A DNA stretch of 64,000 nucleotides from Dictyobacter vulcani (GTDB taxonomy: Bacteria; Chloroflexota; Ktedonobacteria; Ktedonobacterales; Ktedonobacteraceae), in assembly GCF_008974265.1 (NCBI RefSeq), contig NZ_BKZW01000003.1, forward strand, positions 62,001-126,000, written 5' to 3'. Shown in pieces: positions 37,834 through 45,567 of this stretch (positions are counted from its first letter, which is position 1; each line of letters begins with the position of its first letter). The position numbers and the translations under genes were made by a program. The notes under the pieces were generated by a model. It was not told the DNA's origin and ran no database searches. It worked only from the letters and a program-made list of their open reading frames with translations.

Positions 37834-39159
37834 TTACATCATAAAGCGTAGTGGTGTCAGAATATGCTCACCCAGTTTGGTATACCAGGGACGTTGATGC
37901 CATCGTTGAGCATTCAGTTCTACTGCATCCTCAGTGTCGCAGGCGAAGAGACGTTCCATTTGTTGGGCAAATTCTGAACTATAGACTTCAACATTAATTT
38001 CATAGTTGCCGAGCGAGCTTAAACGATCCAGATTCGCTGTGCCTACCGTGGACCACTGGCCATCAACGGTACAGGTTTTTGCATGCAGCATGGCGTGTCG
38101 ATAGCCCAGTACTTTGATGCCAGCCTCTAAACATTCGCTAAAGTAGCTATGTGATATCCAGTCTGTAACCACATGATTAGAGGTCCAGGGAACCAGAATG
38201 CGTACATCTACGCCGCGCAAGGCCGCCGTTTTTAGCGCTTCTAACAGACTACCATCAGGCACGAAGTACGCGTTTGAGAGCAGAATGGAGTGTTCGGCCC
38301 GGTGGATTGCTTCTATATACATATCGCGAATGGGAAAAGCCAGGCGCAAGGCATCATTTCCGTGCAGGTTAATCAACGGATCGAATCTACGTGGATGATG
38401 GCGGCTAATTTTTTTATCTTTTTTGCAGAAGCGATTCCAGAAGTCGGTGAACGAGCGTGCAATCTCAGCCGAGGCTGGCCCTTCAATGCGCACGTGTGTA
38501 TCGCGCCAGGAGTTGGCATACAGGCTACCAATATTGTAGCCACCAATGAAACTGGTGTGGCCATCTACGATGAGTAATTTACGATGATCAAGCGCATAGC
38601 GTCGTGGATCAATCAGATGTTCTATTGAGCCAAAGGCCTGATATTGGAGCAGGTGGATGGCAGGATCAAAAGAATTTTTGAAATCCTCAGGAACGACCAG
38701 ATTACCGATGCGATCAAAAATAACATACACCTCGACACCCTGAGCCGCTTTTTGTGCCAGATGAGATTTAAAATCCCAGCCGGCCTCATCGTCTTTCCAG
38801 ATGTACGATTCGATATAGATGCTCTCTTGTGCCGTATCAATCGCTGCGAGCATTGCCTCATAGAGATCGCGCCCATAGCCATATAACTGTAAACGGTTAG
38901 CCCCTACCTGGACCTCTTTCAGCTCGATACGCGGAAAACTACGCTCCTTTTTGTTGCGATCCCGAATTGCTGAAATGACTAGAAGTATGGAAGCAGTCAA
39001 CAGCTGGACGGAAAAAGTGGCAATGAGGGCATTACGGAGTAATAGCCATGCTGAAAAATGATTGTGCCCGAATTTTGAAAAATAGTTTTTAAGATGGAAT
39101 TCAGGCTTTTTAAGCATATTTTTGCGGTGAGATTGTAACGCTCTGACATTTCTTTTCAT
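37834..39159 (-). CDS. Cardiolipin synthase-like phospholipase D family protein
   Basis: A 441-residue protein with two HKD motifs: HRKLLIVDGHTSFIGG in the first half and HAKTCTVDGQWSTVGTANLD in the second, as required for PLD-type cardiolipin synthases. A membrane segment lies at about 38-65, followed by the first catalytic domain. The enzyme joins two phosphatidylglycerols into cardiolipin. The first 14 residues (before MLKKPEF) could be untranslated. It is on the same strand as the carboxypeptidase gene with a 126-base gap. Confidence 0.9.
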   Translation of the reverse strand: MKRNVRALQSHRKNMLKKPEFHLKNYFSKFGHNHFSAWLLLRNALIATFSVQLLTASILLVISAIRDRNKKERSFPRIELKEVQVGANRLQLYGYGRDLYEAMLAAIDTAQESIYIESYIWKDDEAGWDFKSHLAQKAAQGVEVYVIFDRIGNLVVPEDFKNSFDPAIHLLQYQAFGSIEHLIDPRRYALDHRKLLIVDGHTSFIGGYNIGSLYANSWRDTHVRIEGPASAEIARSFTDFWNRFCKKDKKISRHHPRRFDPLINLHGNDALRLAFPIRDMYIEAIHRAEHSILLSNAYFVPDGSLLEALKTAALRGVDVRILVPWTSNHVVTDWISHSYFSECLEAGIKVLGYRHAMLHAKTCTVDGQWSTVGTANLDRLSSLGNYEINVEVYSSEFAQQMERLFACDTEDAVELNAQRWHQRPWYTKLGEHILTPLRFMM

Positions 39160-39402
39160 CTGTGTGTATCAATCTACTATATCGTTCAGTTGTGTGTGCA
39201 AAGTCGTTTGCTAGACTGCACTCATACGATTGAACGCTATGCCATTATTGCGACGATAAAAATGTTGCATTTTCTTTTTTAATTATAGCATGTACACAGC
39301 TAAACCAGTATATTGTACTATATCAATAAATACGTGAATATATTTAAAAGGCTTTAGCTGCAAAATGTATCTCTATTTGTTGGCTGGCATAGTGCGAATG
39401 GG

Positions 39403-40152
39403 CTATCTGATCTTTTGTATTGGCCAGACCAGCACATCGAGTCGGTGTGAATAATACAGGAGTGGATCGGTAGCGGGTAGTTGGGTACCATGGGCGCTGG
39501 CCATCGTGTTGCGACTTATTTCCAGTTCAGCTGGCTGCAGTGGCCAATGGGCATGATGAATATTGGCACGATAGACTTGACTTCCTCTATTCGTGTAGAG
39601 GCAATAGCGATCGGTGAGCCAGGCTTCGATAGATTGGGGTTGTGAATAGGTGACGGGGCCAGTGGGTCGATAACGAGCGATAAAGTCAGCTTTTGCCGCT
39701 CCACGGTGGGTGCGTTGACTGCGATAGTTGATCGTATCTCCTACACGTTGACATTGCATCAGTGCATTAAAGTAAGGAAGATGAAAGATTGAGCGTGCCA
39801 GTGCGACTGCGACTGGATTACCCGCATCCAGACTAAAGAAATAGACACCTGGTTGTCCATCAATAGTAACATAGGTGCGCACATTCAATTCTGGAAATTG
39901 CGACAGGTGTTGAAATGCAAAAAGTCCTCGTGGTCGTACATCGCTCATTCTAAAGGGAACAATTCCTAGCCAGGCTTCACTGGCAAAGGTATCAATCTCA
40001 AAGCAAGCTGGCAATACATCTTTGAGAACCGCTGGTGCAATTGGCCAGTGCGCGAACAGTAATTCATGCCAGTTTTGCCGCATAATCCAGGGTTGTGGTG
40101 GAGGGGGATAGCCTCGATGACTTGTTGCGCGCAGTATCTCTTCGGACTTCAT
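39403..40152 (-). CDS. DUF2071 (YqjF-like) protein
   Basis: A 249-residue protein of the YqjF/DUF2071 family. Family landmarks are LLFAHWPI near the N-terminus, then ASEAWLGIVPFRMSDVRP, FPELNVRTYVTIDG and VYFFSLDAGNP. Homologues bind acetoacetate-decarboxylase-like folds but their reaction is unknown. AGAGG precedes the ATG. It lies 82 bases downstream of the phosphofructokinase gene on the same strand. Confidence 0.87.
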   Translation of the reverse strand: MKSEEILRATSHRGYPPPPQPWIMRQNWHELLFAHWPIAPAVLKDVLPACFEIDTFASEAWLGIVPFRMSDVRPRGLFAFQHLSQFPELNVRTYVTIDGQPGVYFFSLDAGNPVAVALARSIFHLPYFNALMQCQRVGDTINYRSQRTHRGAAKADFIARYRPTGPVTYSQPQSIEAWLTDRYCLYTNRGSQVYRANIHHAHWPLQPAELEISRNTMASAHGTQLPATDPLLYYSHRLDVLVWPIQKIR

Positions 40153-40171
40153 GTTGGGCCTCTATACATCT

Positions 40172-40212
40172 GATGGCAGCATTGAACAGTCTTTTTCGTC
40201 CATGCTGCCATC
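40172..40212 (-). terminator. Hairpin between pfk and the DUF2071 gene
   Basis: GATGGCAGCAT and ATGCTGCCATC pair perfectly around a 19-base loop. It lies after the phosphofructokinase stop on the transcribed strand. No T run follows, so it may be an attenuator or RNA stabiliser instead of a full terminator. Confidence 0.45.
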
Positions 40213-40234
40213 TGGGAAGCGAACGTTTTTGTAT

Positions 40235-41452
40235 TTAACGAATCTGTGGTTGATAAGGGCCACTGATGCGCTCAAAGCGTGGGCGATAGCGGGTTTCATG
40301 ATAATCCGCCGGATCCACGCGCCGGGCAGGAATATCTTTGCCCGGGATATCAGTGCAGATATAGGCACCATTGCGATAGGCTGCCATCACATTATACATA
40401 CCTTCGCTCACCTTACTCATGATGAGATTAGCAAAGTGAATAGCGATATCTTTATCATAAACTTCCGCTTCACCACTGCGTAAGAAATAGGTCAGATCGA
40501 TTGGAAGGAAACGCACTCCTGGAATGCGGTCGGTCAATTGATCTCCCAGGAACTCTGCTACATTGGCTTTCTTTTTGTGTCCATAGGCATCGGCCTCTCC
40601 CACGGTTGGAAGGGTAACGCCCATGTTGGCTCCCTCAGACATCACAACAATTGAATAACCCTCTGGATTTTGTCGGTCCTGTAATATCAGGTCAGCCAGG
40701 CGATCAATGTTGATAGGAACTTCTGGAATAATGAGCCGATCGGCCCAGGTGACGGCTGCGGTTTCGAGGGCGGTAAAGCCTGCATCGCGGCCAAACATCC
40801 GGAACAGCACGGTCTGGCGGTGTGAGCCTGCCGTCGAACGGATGCGATTAATGAATTCTCCCGCGCGACTGATCGCAGTTTGAAAACCAATACAGTAATC
40901 AGTCCCGGGTACATCATTATCCATCGTTTTCGGAATGGCCCATACAGGTATGCCTTTGTCCGCCAACTTTGAAGCGTAGCTCAGAGTATCATCGCCACCA
41001 ATGGCTACCAGCCCATCGAGTCCTAGAAACTCTAGATTAGCCAGGACCTCTTGTGTCAGGTCCACGCGATCTTCAGGCTTATGCCCTTCGCCATAAGATT
41101 GCAGGTGGGCAGGTAATTCACTGACACTGGTGTTAGCAGGATTAGTTCGTGAGGATTGCAGGATCGTGCCGCCCTGACGATCAATACTACGTGTATTAAG
41201 ACGTGTTAATGGCATCAGATAGCCATTTTTCCAGGTGGAGGAATCTTCAGCTTTAAAGACCAGCGCATCCTGACTACGGGAGCGATCAAGAAAAGTGATG
41301 CCCTCCCAGCCAGCGCGCAATCCCATAACCCGAATACCCATGGTTTCAGCACGATATACCAGTGCTTTGATGGCTACATTGAGTCCTGGAACGTCTCCAC
41401 CACCGGTCAACACGCCTAATGAGCGGATGGGCCTTGATACATGTCCTGGCAT
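40235..41452 (-). CDS. 6-phosphofructokinase with PPi-type specificity motifs
   Basis: A 405-residue phosphofructokinase. The phosphate-donor loop is TGGGDVPGLN (residues 16-25). At the position that separates ATP from pyrophosphate users it reads GGDD (152-155), not GGDG, and the catalytic loop is PKTMDND (174-180) rather than PGTIDND. Asp after GGD plus Lys in PKT are the known determinants of PPi dependence, so I predict a PPi-dependent, reversible enzyme. The length is larger than the 320-residue ATP type. AGAGG precedes the ATG. It lies upstream of the DUF2071 gene. Confidence 0.9.
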   Translation of the reverse strand: MPGHVSRPIRSLGVLTGGGDVPGLNVAIKALVYRAETMGIRVMGLRAGWEGITFLDRSRSQDALVFKAEDSSTWKNGYLMPLTRLNTRSIDRQGGTILQSSRTNPANTSVSELPAHLQSYGEGHKPEDRVDLTQEVLANLEFLGLDGLVAIGGDDTLSYASKLADKGIPVWAIPKTMDNDVPGTDYCIGFQTAISRAGEFINRIRSTAGSHRQTVLFRMFGRDAGFTALETAAVTWADRLIIPEVPINIDRLADLILQDRQNPEGYSIVVMSEGANMGVTLPTVGEADAYGHKKKANVAEFLGDQLTDRIPGVRFLPIDLTYFLRSGEAEVYDKDIAIHFANLIMSKVSEGMYNVMAAYRNGAYICTDIPGKDIPARRVDPADYHETRYRPRFERISGPYQPQIR

Positions 41453-42084
41453 GGTAAACCTCTTTTCAGTTGAGCTTTACTTTCTATTACTTTGGTACCC
41501 CTGGTCTCGATCAACCAGCGGGCATTTTCCTTCTCTTCATTGGCTGGAAATTTTTTCCCTACCATAAAGATGTATAGGGAAAATTATATCACTCTTGTCG
41601 ATCAGAAGTCTGATATCTGCATAGAACCATATCACTATTTATTTTAGAAGCCATGTATATAGTTCGTACATTTATCGCCAATATAAAGCTTTATACATGT
41701 GCATTCTTATCTGCTACATATGTCTATTCCATTGTGGAAATATAAATAAATTTTCCACTTTCTCTCTCGGATTTGCCGGGCTTCAAATCTGGCATGAGCC
41801 TATCTGATCACTCACATAGATTAATGCATAGATTGAAATTGTACCTTACTGGTATGTACTCTGCGCGAAATTGTTTTTTCCAGTTGAATGGCAGGGATAG
41901 TTGGGGGACAAGTCCAGTAAAAATAGAGAGAGTGAGTTATCTATCCGCACTACTATCATAAAAAAAGTAAAGATAAGCTTGCTTTATTTATGATTTATAG
42001 CGTTACATATTATTGTTGTAAATTCTGTCGCAACGTAGCAAGCGTAAAAGAATTCAATACCATTATAAACTAAGAGGTAAGGAG
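41453..42084. other. Intergenic, divergent promoters
   Basis: About 630 bases between pfk (leftward) and the kinase-like gene (rightward), AT-rich from 41570 onward. No gene with a ribosome binding site and natural composition is seen, and no structured RNA was recognised. Confidence 0.4.
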
Positions 42085-42867
42085 ATGAATGTGAATGTTG
42101 CCAACAGACATGAAAGAAATTTAGTCTTAAGCCAGCATTGTATGGCTTATGCCCGCATGGGTATTGGATTCATGGATGATTTTATATCTCTTGCTGTACA
42201 TGCGTTGATGGTTCCACTGACCGTATGGCGGAAATTTTCACAGATGCTGGTAGCTCAAGTAACGGGCGGTCAGGGTTTCAATGCTCCTGCCTGGCAATAT
42301 GAATCCATGGCCGGCCATGAGCGAGCGATCATGCATATGACATCACTCAGAGATATTTCGTTGGATGTTAAGCGTTTGCAGGCTGGGAAATTGGCGCTCA
42401 ATATTGAGCCTTGTGATCTGATTGCACTGGCGCGCCGCGTGGTAAAGTATCTACAGACCACTACGAACAAGCATCATTTTCAAGTTCGTACCGGCCTGGA
42501 TTATCTGATCATCATGGCTGATCCATTCCGTATAGAACAGGTGCTGATAAACTTACTTAAGAATGCAACCCGCGATAGTCCCGAAGGAGGTACTATTTTT
42601 GTCGATATCTGGGAGGGCCATGAATCTGAAAATGTTCGTGTGGCGGCTCTGCTGGTAATGGATTGCGGTTTAGATATGCCTGATAAACATAGGGCGAAGC
42701 TTTTTGGTCGTTTCAGTCGCATAGATAATGCATGGACACTGAAAGGGGAGGGCCTGAGCTTACATCTTTGCCGTGCATTAATAGAGCGGCAAGCAGGGTA
42801 TATCTGGGTTGAGTCAGTTGAGCATCACGGCACTACCTTCTATGTTACGCTCCCGGTTTACTCTTGA
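42085..42867 (+). CDS. Degenerate histidine kinase (pseudo-kinase core)
   Basis: A 260-residue protein with the DHp and HATPase layout of a sensor kinase but no sensor domain. The H-box aligns as FISLAVHALMVPLT against the usual HELRTPLT pattern: His39 is kept but the following Glu and the Thr are replaced. The N-box NLLKNA (156-161) is intact; G1 is DCGLDMP with the second Gly lost, and G2 is GEGLSL instead of GxGLGL. It may still bind ATP weakly, but phosphotransfer is doubtful. No response regulator is adjacent. AGAGG precedes the ATG. Confidence 0.75.
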   Translation: MNVNVANRHERNLVLSQHCMAYARMGIGFMDDFISLAVHALMVPLTVWRKFSQMLVAQVTGGQGFNAPAWQYESMAGHERAIMHMTSLRDISLDVKRLQAGKLALNIEPCDLIALARRVVKYLQTTTNKHHFQVRTGLDYLIIMADPFRIEQVLINLLKNATRDSPEGGTIFVDIWEGHESENVRVAALLVMDCGLDMPDKHRAKLFGRFSRIDNAWTLKGEGLSLHLCRALIERQAGYIWVESVEHHGTTFYVTLPVYS

Positions 42868-42897
42868 GACTGCTTTTTCCAGGTTCCATCACGTTCC

Positions 42898-43033
42898 TAC
42901 TAGTCTGTCAGACATCATGTGATGGGGGAGGCGGGGACGCTAGCGAGCATGCCGGGGGCATGATCAAGCGGCGAGATCCTTGACTGGGGGATCGGGCGCA
43001 CAACTCATCACACGAAGTTTGACAATGTACTAT
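42898..43033. repeat. Interspersed MITE-like repeat, type A copy 3, internally deleted
   Basis: About 136 bp with well-kept terminal repeats: TGTCAGACATCATGTGATG at the left and, in reverse, TGTCAAACTTCGTGTGATG at the right. It shares GCATGCCGGGGGCATGATC with copy 2 but lacks the GGGGCTGTGCCCC and CGTAGCGGGC modules (internal deletion). It starts 31 bases after the kinase-like gene. Confidence 0.87.
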
Positions 43034-43052
43034 GGGTATAAGCACATAGCAA

Positions 43053-43101
43053 AGAGAAGGCCACCAGGTCGGATAAATTAGCCGACCAGGTGGCCTTCTC
43101 T
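43053..43101. terminator. Bidirectional hairpin terminator, 20-bp stem
   Basis: AGAGAAGGCCACCAGGTCGG pairs with the downstream arm ending in CCTTCTCT, with one mismatch. It lies between the kinase-like gene (rightward) and the lysozyme-like gene (leftward), and is followed by TATTTT. Confidence 0.8.
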
Positions 43102-43207
43102 ATTTTAGAAAGAAATGGATCTCTAATTGATTTTCTTTTTCACTGTTTTTACTATAACCGGGTCATATAAAACATATCTATGGTTCTCTTTTTCAGTGAA
43201 AGTGTGC

Positions 43208-43645
43208 TTAGTAGGCTCGGCATTCCCACTCTACCCAGCGGAAACCATCTCTTCTAAAGATCTCATAGGCAGCGCGGGTGTTCGCATATGGATTAAAGGG
43301 TGAACTGGCGGCCTGTGAAGTAGTTCTCCAGGTGCTTGGATACAGGATCTGGAAGAGACCTGATGCATAGCTACCACCAATGGGCATGACGTTGCGAGCA
43401 TTGGGATTCATAGTTGATTCACATTGAGCAATATGGATAGCCTGAGTTGAGTAGCCACCGAAAACACTGCGAATCATACTAACCAGATAGGTTTCATTGG
43501 TGGCGGCATGCGTGGTCTTTGTCTGTAGACCGATCATTGTACCAAACATTGTCAGACCCAGCAGCAGGGCAAAGGCGATAGTGAGCATACGACGCTTTGG
43601 ATTGTTTATTGAGTGATTTGCGCTTGTATTTTGTAATGAAGTCAA
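43208..43645 (-). CDS. Secreted lytic transglycosylase/lysozyme-like protein
   Basis: A 145-residue exported protein. It has a signal peptide or anchor at about residues 20-40 and a lysozyme-fold domain: HIAQCESTMNPNARN with the catalytic Glu76, followed by GSYASGLFQILYPSTW, the SLT/Rpf-type motif. A second cysteine near the C-terminus (EWECRAY) may pair with Cys75. It should cleave peptidoglycan outside the cell. The start is TTG at 43643-43645, seven bases after AAAAGGAG; no ATG fits. A four-unit promoter-like array lies 600-960 bases upstream on the coding strand. Confidence 0.85.
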   Translation of the reverse strand: MTSLQNTSANHSINNPKRRMLTIAFALLLGLTMFGTMIGLQTKTTHAATNETYLVSMIRSVFGGYSTQAIHIAQCESTMNPNARNVMPIGGSYASGLFQILYPSTWRTTSQAASSPFNPYANTRAAYEIFRRDGFRWVEWECRAY

Positions 43646-44717
43646 GTTTATACTCCTTTTGATGAGAAACTACGTTGCATCGTTGGCAATCGATGCATTG
43701 AGCTCTATTATTTACTGTCTCACCCAGCAGTATCCTGGATTTACCTATCCACCAGCTATGCTTACACATCAGGACGAGCAGTCATAAGTATGTATGTCTC
43801 TACGTCCTTACCTTCAATATTCCCTGGAAATAGGCGAAAAAAGCACAGCCTGTTCCTGGGTCTGATGAAGTGGGAAATGGAAACCTATCTTTTTAGACAG
43901 GTAGATGGGACCCTGAATACTTCGCTATTTGAAGATTGTGTTGTGCAAGACCACGGGGATACCGGGACTAATTCTATTGTTTCTACTGGATGAATGCCTT
44001 GTTTTATAATTTGTCGTTTTCGTAGTTAAGTTTTTATTGATCTTAATGGTATTGAGGAAAAAATACTTTTCCTTGATATTTTCGTTACCTTATGATTGAT
44101 CAACTATTGTACTACTATTACATCTGAGGATACTAGCACTACAAGTACAGCGGAGGAATACTGTTACTACACTACTCTGACTACACTACCGGGAGAGTTT
44201 GTTGTATTATACTGCTTCGTCTACGTCACCGCACTACTATAAGTATGACCTGTGTTTTTCTGGCTGTCAAATTTCTTTGCCATTTAGTACTATCTACTGA
44301 GAGTCGAATTAAATGGAAACCAGAATAAATGTACGATCTTTTGTAAGTATTGCTTGATTGAGATATTTTGTCAAATGTGATAGGCGTTTAGTACTTATCA
44401 CATTCAATTCGCTACCTTGATCAATAATTTCTATCGTCAGGAGCTATCAATAGTATGATCTAATTAAGTCCTATAGTCAAACTTAATAGGTACATAGTAC
44501 TTTGTAAGCTCAATTCCATGATTTTTATAATCACGAAACCATTCATGTACTACCAATAGTATTGATTGATTCAGTCTGATTGTCAAAAAATATAGGTACA
44601 TAGTACTTACACAGATGATTTTCCGCACAGACTGGCGTAGAATGGAAGTCATAGTGATAAGAATAACCAGGTTAAGATTGTTATAATGCAAACTGGTTTA
44701 TGGGAGAAGTTAACTAG
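43646..44717. other. Long intergenic region holding a four-unit promoter-like array
   Basis: About 1.07 kb without a convincing gene. The right half (44240-44607) holds four tandem promoter-like modules described separately. The part at 44100-44250 is rich in ACTACT motifs. The left part (43646-44090) shows nothing I can name. Confidence 0.5.
44240..44607 (-). promoter_or_regulatory. Tandem array of four promoter-like modules
   Basis: Reading leftward, each module has AGTACTA, 14 bases, TTGACA or TTGACT, 17 bases, then CATACT or AATACT. The TTGACW boxes lie at 44265-44270, 44369-44374, 44475-44480 and 44581-44586; the ATACT boxes at 44242, 44346, 44452 and 44558; the AGTACTA boxes at 44285, 44389, 44495 and 44601. 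Internal distances are identical in all four and the period is 104-106 bp. The two rightmost units also share ATAGGTACATAGTACTT. The 17-base spacing fits a sigma-70 promoter. Whether they drive small RNAs of about 100 nt or feed the lysozyme-like gene is unknown. Confidence 0.7.
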
Positions 44718-44815
44718 TAGTCTGTCAGGCACCATGTAATGGGGAGGCGGGGATACAAGGGGCGGCAAGCCCCTTGACAGGGGATCGGGGCTGTGCCCCC
44801 GGCATTTCCCCTCCA
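44716..44815. repeat. Interspersed MITE-like repeat, type A copy 4, truncated at the right
   Basis: The left terminal repeat (TGTCAGGCACCATGTAATG) and the AAGGGGCGGCAAGCCCCTT and GGGGCTGTGCCCC modules are present, but the GCGGGC module and right terminus are missing. It ends about 30 bases before the stop codon of the second BldC-like gene. Confidence 0.8.
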
Positions 44816-44844
44816 TTCTCTATCAGTAGTGATATAGTTTAATC

Positions 44845-45033
44845 TTATTGGAGCTCGATCTCGCTGCCCAGCACCCTGTTTAAGGTCTCGCGTTTGATGC
44901 GATATGCCTGACGTGCATTGACGTGTGGCAGAACTACTGCTTCCAGAGCGCCCTGTTTTACCCAGCGGCGAACGGTGGTGTCATCAACGCGAAGAATCTG
45001 TGCAACTTCCGATACGGTTAAAAGATCACTCAT
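44845..45033 (-). CDS. BldC-like / excisionase-type HTH DNA-binding protein
   Basis: A 62-residue protein consisting almost only of a MerR-like HTH: SEVAQILRVDDTTVRRWVKQ, then a wing with AYRIKRETLNRVL. Nearly identical to the copy at 59363-59557, and related to that at 6932-7183. AAGGGAG precedes the ATG. Length and composition match BldC (about 68 residues), a direct-repeat-binding regulator. Targets here are unknown; it lies next to the four-unit promoter-like array and to a truncated type A repeat. Confidence 0.85.
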   Translation of the reverse strand: MSDLLTVSEVAQILRVDDTTVRRWVKQGALEAVVLPHVNARQAYRIKRETLNRVLGSEIELQ

Positions 45034-45504
45034 TGTCTATGTCTCCCTTAATAATGCTATATATGCTTACACTCATTATTTTCTATATAGACGGAAAATG
45101 GTGTGAAACATTGTCGTAATTTGATATTACGCAAACATTGTATAACAATGTTATGAAATTGTAAAGCAGTGATACTTTATGAGGAATGCGCATGTCATTT
45201 ACTCATTCGCGGTACTTAGAAGTAAAACAAATAGTCTATCCGTGTGTAATATGAATAGTCTATTCGCAGATTTTTTACGTTTCACCATACCTTGTTTAGC
45301 ACATTTGCTAAAAGCACTTTATCCTGAATGAGCCACGGGTGTAGCAATAGGATAGGACTGGTTTGTAATATCTGCGACTAAAACTGTTGGCATTCTTTTT
45401 TGTTATCGATCGCAACAAAAGAGGGGATTCCAGACAAGAAAACAGGAAGCCGGTGGCGAATCTGCCACCGGCTTCCTGTTTTCTTGTCTGGCTCCATTGG
45501 AAAA
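45034..45504. other. Intergenic with one long perfect palindrome
   Basis: About 470 bases upstream of the BldC-like gene. It holds that gene's promoter region, a long AT-rich stretch and the 28-bp palindrome at 45430-45491. No gene is seen. Confidence 0.45.
45430..45491. terminator. Perfect 28-bp stem-loop
   Basis: CCAGACAAGAAAACAGGAAG plus CCGGTGGC forms the left arm, with the exact complement to the right of a six-base loop (GAATCT). It looks like the genome's other strong terminators, but no gene ends at it from either side. It may be left over from a gene lost when the neighbouring repeat or insertion sequence arrived. Confidence 0.6.
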
Positions 45505-45567
45505 GTTCGCCCGCGTAGCGGGCGAGAGAGGGGGAGGGAGGCCAGGGCTGTGCCCTGGAACCCAGTT
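45505..45567. repeat. Interspersed palindromic repeat, type B copy 2, split by an insertion sequence
   Basis: GCCCGCGTAGCGGGC, purine tract, CCAGGGCTGTGCCCTGGAACC and CCAGT match the type B copy at 33191-33282. The rest is interrupted by the insertion sequence; after it, CACCCCTGACTTTCGC at 47147 resembles the continuation CACCCCTGCCTTTTGC seen in the intact copy. The stretch between the two is missing. Confidence 0.75.

Noticed and set aside
44240-44607. CRISPR array
   Set aside because: Units have a 104-106 bp period with degenerate sequence and promoter-like boxes; there are no short exact repeats with unique spacers and no cas genes.
44464-44691. A 75-codon frame running through the promoter-like array
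   Set aside because: No ribosome binding site, AT-driven composition, and the periodic boxes explain the sequence.
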